Source of the DNA: Bacillus_BA fengqiuensis
GTDB lineage: Bacteria > Bacillota > Bacilli > Bacillales > Bacillaceae_H
Direction: 5' to 3' (one strand)
Assembly (NCBI GenBank): GCA_030813035.1
Contig: JAUSTV010000006.1
DNA length: 64,000 bases
Shown in pieces: positions 61,011 through 64,000 of the stretch. The notes beneath the pieces are model-generated. The model saw nothing but the letters and a program-made list of their open reading frames with translations. It was not told the DNA's origin and ran no database searches. The translations under genes were made by a program, and so were the position numbers. Positions within the stretch are counted from its first letter, which is position 1. Every line of letters begins with the position of its first letter.

Positions 61011-61105
61011 ATTCATGATTTTTTGCCATGGCTTTAAGCGATTTTGGACAAGTCGGCTAGAAACTCGATTAGCCGGTCTAAGTAAACATCAGGAAGGAGC
61101 AAGGA

Positions 61106-61891
61106 ATGAGCATGGGACGAGAAAAGGGAAAAGTCTATATTGTCGGAGCCGGTCCCGGTGATCCAGATTTAATAACGGTTAAAGCGGTTAAATGCCTGGA
61201 GCTGGCAGATGTGATTTTATATGATCGGCTGGTCAATCCGGTACTGCTGCAACACGGAAGGATGGAAGCCGATTTCATCTATTGCGGTAAAGCACCGGGC
61301 AACCATTGTGTGCCACAGGATGCGATTCACCAGTTAATGGTGGAAGAAGCGCTGGCGGGAAAAAAGGTCGTTCGTTTGAAAGGCGGGGATCCGTTTGTGT
61401 TTGGCCGCGGCGGTGAAGAAGCGGACGTGCTCGTTCAATACGGAATCGAATTTGAAATTGTTCCTGGCATCACATCGGGAATTGCAGCCCCGGCTTATGC
61501 GGGAATTCCTGTCACCCATCGCGAATTGGGCCGATCCTTTGCCGTCGTCACAGGTCATTGTGTGAGCGGAAAACCAGAAAACATCCGTTGGGAGTATTTA
61601 GCTCATGGGGTGGACACGCTCGCGATTTATATGGGAATCAAAAATCTTCCTTATATATGTAACCAGCTGCTCTCCTGTGGGAAGAATCCTCAAACTCCAA
61701 TAGCCGTCATTGAACAAGGAACGACCAGCTACCAACGAACGGTCGCCGGCACGCTTGAAACGATCGTAGAGGTTGTAAAAAGAGAGCAAATCGCTAATCC
61801 CGCCATAATCGTCATTGGAGAAGTCGTGAAGCTGTCAGAAAAGCTATCATGGTTTCCGGAAAAAGTATATGAGTCAGCATCAAGAATGTAA
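61106..61891 (+). CDS. cobA: Uroporphyrinogen-III C-methyltransferase (siroheme)
   Basis: Uses two SAM to make precorrin-2, the first step to the siroheme needed by NasD. The 261-residue enzyme has the SUMT marks VGAGPGDPDLITVKA near the start, VRLKGGDPFVFGRGGEE near residue 90 and VVPGITSGIAAPAYAGIPVTHR near 115-137. Only the methyltransferase domain is present, whereas some relatives are fused to HemD or to dehydrogenase domains. AGGAAGGAGC precedes ATG 61106. It probably serves the nas operon, corresponding to nasF of B. subtilis. Confidence 0.95.
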   Translation: MSMGREKGKVYIVGAGPGDPDLITVKAVKCLELADVILYDRLVNPVLLQHGRMEADFIYCGKAPGNHCVPQDAIHQLMVEEALAGKKVVRLKGGDPFVFGRGGEEADVLVQYGIEFEIVPGITSGIAAPAYAGIPVTHRELGRSFAVVTGHCVSGKPENIRWEYLAHGVDTLAIYMGIKNLPYICNQLLSCGKNPQTPIAVIEQGTTSYQRTVAGTLETIVEVVKREQIANPAIIVIGEVVKLSEKLSWFPEKVYESASRM

Positions 61892-61895
61892 CATG

Positions 61896-61937
61896 GGCCA
61901 ACCCACCTTGTATCCAAAGATACAAGGTGGGTTGGCT
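61896..61937 (+). terminator. Hairpin terminator
   Basis: GCCAACCCACCTTGTATC and GATACAAGGTGGGTTGGC form a perfect 18-bp stem with a 4-base loop; the T run is weak (TCGTTAATT). Confidence 0.8.
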
Positions 61938-62044
61938 CGTTAATTATGTTGTAAAAAAATCCGGGTTGTTTTGTAAAAAATGTTCCCATGCTTGCTTTGT
62001 TCCTTAATCGAGCTGGTCCCTTGAAGCCCGAAGCCTCTTTTCTG

Positions 62045-62057
62045 CCCCCCCCCCCCC
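62045..62057. repeat. C13 homopolymer tract
   Basis: Thirteen C in a row in the gap between the methyltransferase gene and the SLH 5'-nucleotidase gene, 103 bases before the promoter of the latter. Confidence 0.9.
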
Positions 62058-62156
62058 GTAGCCAATTTCCAGGTCTCCATTCTCAAGGCTGGCAAATCAG
62101 CATCGGCAAAACATTCTAAAAATTTACAATTTATTAATGTTCGGACAAGACTCTTT

Positions 62157-62165
62157 TGCTATAAT
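62157..62165 (+). promoter_or_regulatory. Extended minus-10 promoter of the SLH 5'-nucleotidase gene
   Basis: TGCTATAAT is a perfect extended minus 10 for sigma-A; no good minus 35 is needed. The start codon follows 55 bases downstream. Confidence 0.75.
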
Positions 62166-62220
62166 GATTTTGTACTAGAAGCAGTTTATTCGTTTTTGCT
62201 AGAATTAAAGGGGGATCATT

Positions 62221-64000
62221 ATGTCGGTTAACTCTAATTATCGTAAAAAAATGTTGCACGTATCGCTGTCTGCTGCGATCGCAGCAAGTGCAACGGTGGC
62301 TTTCGTACCGAACGCTCAGGCGGAAAGCTCTGAATCTAGTAGTTTTAAGGATGTGAAACCGCAAGATCATTTCTATGAAGCGGTCAAAAGCTTGCAGGCT
62401 CGAGGCATTGTGACAGGATACGGTGATGAATTCCGTCCGTATGCGGAATTGACGCGTGCCCAAGCGGCCAAAATTATTGCGCTTGCGTTAAATGTAGATA
62501 CAAAAAATGTACAAGACCCTGGATTTGCAGATATTTCAAAAGATGGCTGGTCATACGGTTATATCGCCGCTTTGGCAAATAAAGGCATTGTAAAAGGATA
62601 CGGTGACCAATTTAAGCCAAATGAGCCGTTAAGCCGGGCCCAACTGGCAAAAATTATTGCCCTGGCTTTTGAGCTTAAGCAAGGGACATTAGAGAACTCG
62701 CCGTTTACGGATGTGAACAAAGACGATTGGTACGCGGAATTTGTGAAACCGCTCCTTGACCATAACATTACAACAGGAACGACTTCGACTACCTTCTCGC
62801 CAAATCATAAGGTGACCCGCGGTCAAATGGCTTCATTCATTTTCCGCAGTGAGAAGGCAGCGGGAAGCGGCGAAGACGATAATTTCAATTTGACATTAAT
62901 GCATACGAATGACACTCACGCCCATATCGAGAACATTGCAAGACGGGTTACGGCAATCAAGCAGGTACGGGCAGAACACCCTAATTCATTGCTGTTAGAT
63001 GCGGGTGATGTGTTCTCCGGTACATTGTATTTCAACGAATACAAGGGACAAGCAGACTTGGAGTTCATGAACTATATTGGTTATGATGCGATGACCTTTG
63101 GAAACCACGAGTTTGACCTTGGAACAGAACCGTTGGCAAAATTCGTTGAAAATGCCAAATTTCCGTTCGTCAGTGCGAATGTCAATTTTTCAAAGGATGA
63201 GAACTTAAAAGAACGTTTCAATGATGAATTATCGGCGAATCCGTTGAATGGCGAGATTTATAATGGAATCGTGAAAGAAGTAAACGGTGAAAAAATTGGT
63301 ATCTTCGGTCTTACGACAGCAGAAACAAAAGATATCTCAAGCCCTGGAGAGGATATCGAATTCGAAAACTATATCGAAGAAGCACAAAAGGCCGTTCAGC
63401 AGTTTGAACAACAAGGAGTAAATAAGATTATCGCTCTCACTCATATCGGTTACCAAGACGGCGGCGGAGACAATGATGTAACATTGGCGAAGGAAGTGGA
63501 AGGAATCGACGTCATCGTCGGCGGCCATTCCCATGATAAGTTAGAAGCTCCGGTTGTCGATACGACAGGGGAAGAACCGACTGTCATCGTCCAGGCAAAC
63601 GAATACAGCAAGTTCCTTGGCGTGCTGGATGTGGAATTCGATGAAAATGGACAAGTAGTGGAACAGAATGGCGAGTTGATGGACATCGATAAAAAGGCAA
63701 GCGATGCAGCAGATGCGCCATACGTTCTTCAAGATGACGCGGAAGCAGCCAAAATCCTTGCGGAAAAATATAAACCGGCAATCGATGCCTTTAAACAAAC
63801 AATCGTCGGCACAACAGCGGTTCCATTAGACGGTGAACGTGCAAATGTCCGTACAAAAGAAACGAATTTAGGGAATCTCATTACGGATGGAATGCTGGTA
63901 AAAGCAAAAACCATCAATCCGAATACGGTCATTGCCCTGCAAAACGGCGGCGGAATCCGGGCGTCCATTGACAGCGGCGACATGAGCTTGAGTGAAATCT
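62221..64000 (+). CDS. SLH-anchored 5'-nucleotidase/UshA-type phosphoesterase (partial)
   Basis: An exported wall-bound phosphoesterase, cut off by the window edge after 593 codons. A signal peptide ends at about residue 34 (AQA-ES). Three S-layer homology domains follow (about 41-215; FRPYAELTRAQAAK, FKPNEPLSRAQLAK, FSPNHKVTRGQMA). The calcineurin-like domain starts near residue 224 with MHTNDTHAHIE, LLDAGDVFSG, TFGNHEFDLG, THIGY and GGHSHDKL; the 5'-nucleotidase C-terminal domain begins with TNLGNLITDGML and NGGGIRAS. It should release phosphate and nucleosides from extracellular nucleotides. AAGGGGGA supports ATG 62221. Confidence 0.93.
   Translation, partial: MSVNSNYRKKMLHVSLSAAIAASATVAFVPNAQAESSESSSFKDVKPQDHFYEAVKSLQARGIVTGYGDEFRPYAELTRAQAAKIIALALNVDTKNVQDPGFADISKDGWSYGYIAALANKGIVKGYGDQFKPNEPLSRAQLAKIIALAFELKQGTLENSPFTDVNKDDWYAEFVKPLLDHNITTGTTSTTFSPNHKVTRGQMASFIFRSEKAAGSGEDDNFNLTLMHTNDTHAHIENIARRVTAIKQVRAEHPNSLLLDAGDVFSGTLYFNEYKGQADLEFMNYIGYDAMTFGNHEFDLGTEPLAKFVENAKFPFVSANVNFSKDENLKERFNDELSANPLNGEIYNGIVKEVNGEKIGIFGLTTAETKDISSPGEDIEFENYIEEAQKAVQQFEQQGVNKIIALTHIGYQDGGGDNDVTLAKEVEGIDVIVGGHSHDKLEAPVVDTTGEEPTVIVQANEYSKFLGVLDVEFDENGQVVEQNGELMDIDKKASDAADAPYVLQDDAEAAKILAEKYKPAIDAFKQTIVGTTAVPLDGERANVRTKETNLGNLITDGMLVKAKTINPNTVIALQNGGGIRASIDSGDMSLSEI

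Noticed and set aside
1..64000. CRISPR arrays, tRNA and rRNA genes, prophage
   Set aside because: No regularly spaced repeats, cloverleaf sequences or phage structural genes were seen on reading the window.

Overview
The window is a stretch of a low-G+C, endospore-forming Gram-positive chromosome, almost certainly a member of the Bacillaceae. Evidence is a gene for the minor spore protein SspL, a TnrA-type nitrogen regulator with matching TnrA boxes, a Bacillus-type nasA/nasB/nasC/nasD/nasE nitrate assimilation cluster, a YrhE/YrhD/YrhG-type formate cluster, strong AGGAGG-type ribosome binding sites, frequent GTG/TTG starts, cre and Per boxes, and SLH-domain wall proteins. The genus cannot be fixed from the sequence alone. 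About 57 protein genes are supported, including three small ones found only by reading the sequence (sspL at 3552-3695, a CxxC protein at 12533-12670, a coiled-coil/zinc protein at 20636-20806) and one partial gene running off the right edge.

Layout. 1-5.5 kb: dihydrofolate reductase, a short-chain dehydrogenase with an ArsR regulator, a metallo-beta-lactamase hydrolase, sspL, and a flotillin (floT) behind a sigma-W-like promoter. 5.6-7.3 kb: a stand-alone IS605-type tnpB element whose promoter carries a LexA-like palindrome. 7.4-12.7 kb: formate transporter, molybdopterin formate dehydrogenase, YrhD and two tiny proteins. 12.9-23 kb: methionine aminopeptidase, a secreted unknown, a cyclic-di-GMP-I riboswitch ahead of a SpoIID/LytB-SLH protein, a MATE exporter, TPP riboswitch plus thiC, a HAD phosphatase and a TatD hydrolase. 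23-36 kb: metabolic and housekeeping genes (alpha-amylase, carbamoylase-type hydrolase, katA with a Per box, GAF histidine kinase, nitroreductase, exonuclease, SDR) together with two small paralogous unknowns that share the same cre-over-minus-35 promoter. 36-45 kb: heme O synthase, a membrane-anchored unknown, purT with Pur-box-like sites, a GNAT, an Rrf2 regulator with dyads, an IDEAL-domain protein, an IscA/HesB-fold protein, an Old Yellow Enzyme relative and a short YitT protein.

45.8-62 kb is a nitrogen island: ammonium transporter, a GlnD-like DUF294 nucleotidyltransferase coupled to a DnaQ-type exonuclease, tnrA, nitrate transporter nasA diverging from nasB and nasC, a solute:sodium symporter with its DUF3311 partner, then nasD, nasE and the siroheme methyltransferase. 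Nitrate is imported by NasA, reduced to nitrite by NasBC, reduced to ammonium by NasDE with siroheme supplied by the methyltransferase; TnrA boxes lie before amt, between nasA and nasB, and before nasD. The right end (62.2 kb onward) holds an SLH-anchored 5'-nucleotidase behind an extended minus-10 promoter and a C13 tract.

The most interesting signals are: the LexA-like operator inside the tnpB promoter; the c-di-GMP riboswitch controlling a wall protein; the duplicated small unknown with conserved cre-promoter architecture; the NasB/NasD pair in which NasB has lost a siroheme-cluster cysteine; the GlnD-like nucleotidyltransferase/exonuclease pair between amt and tnrA; and repeated ACTGTAA motifs around the Rrf2 gene. 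All calls come from reading the sequence; no database search was run.
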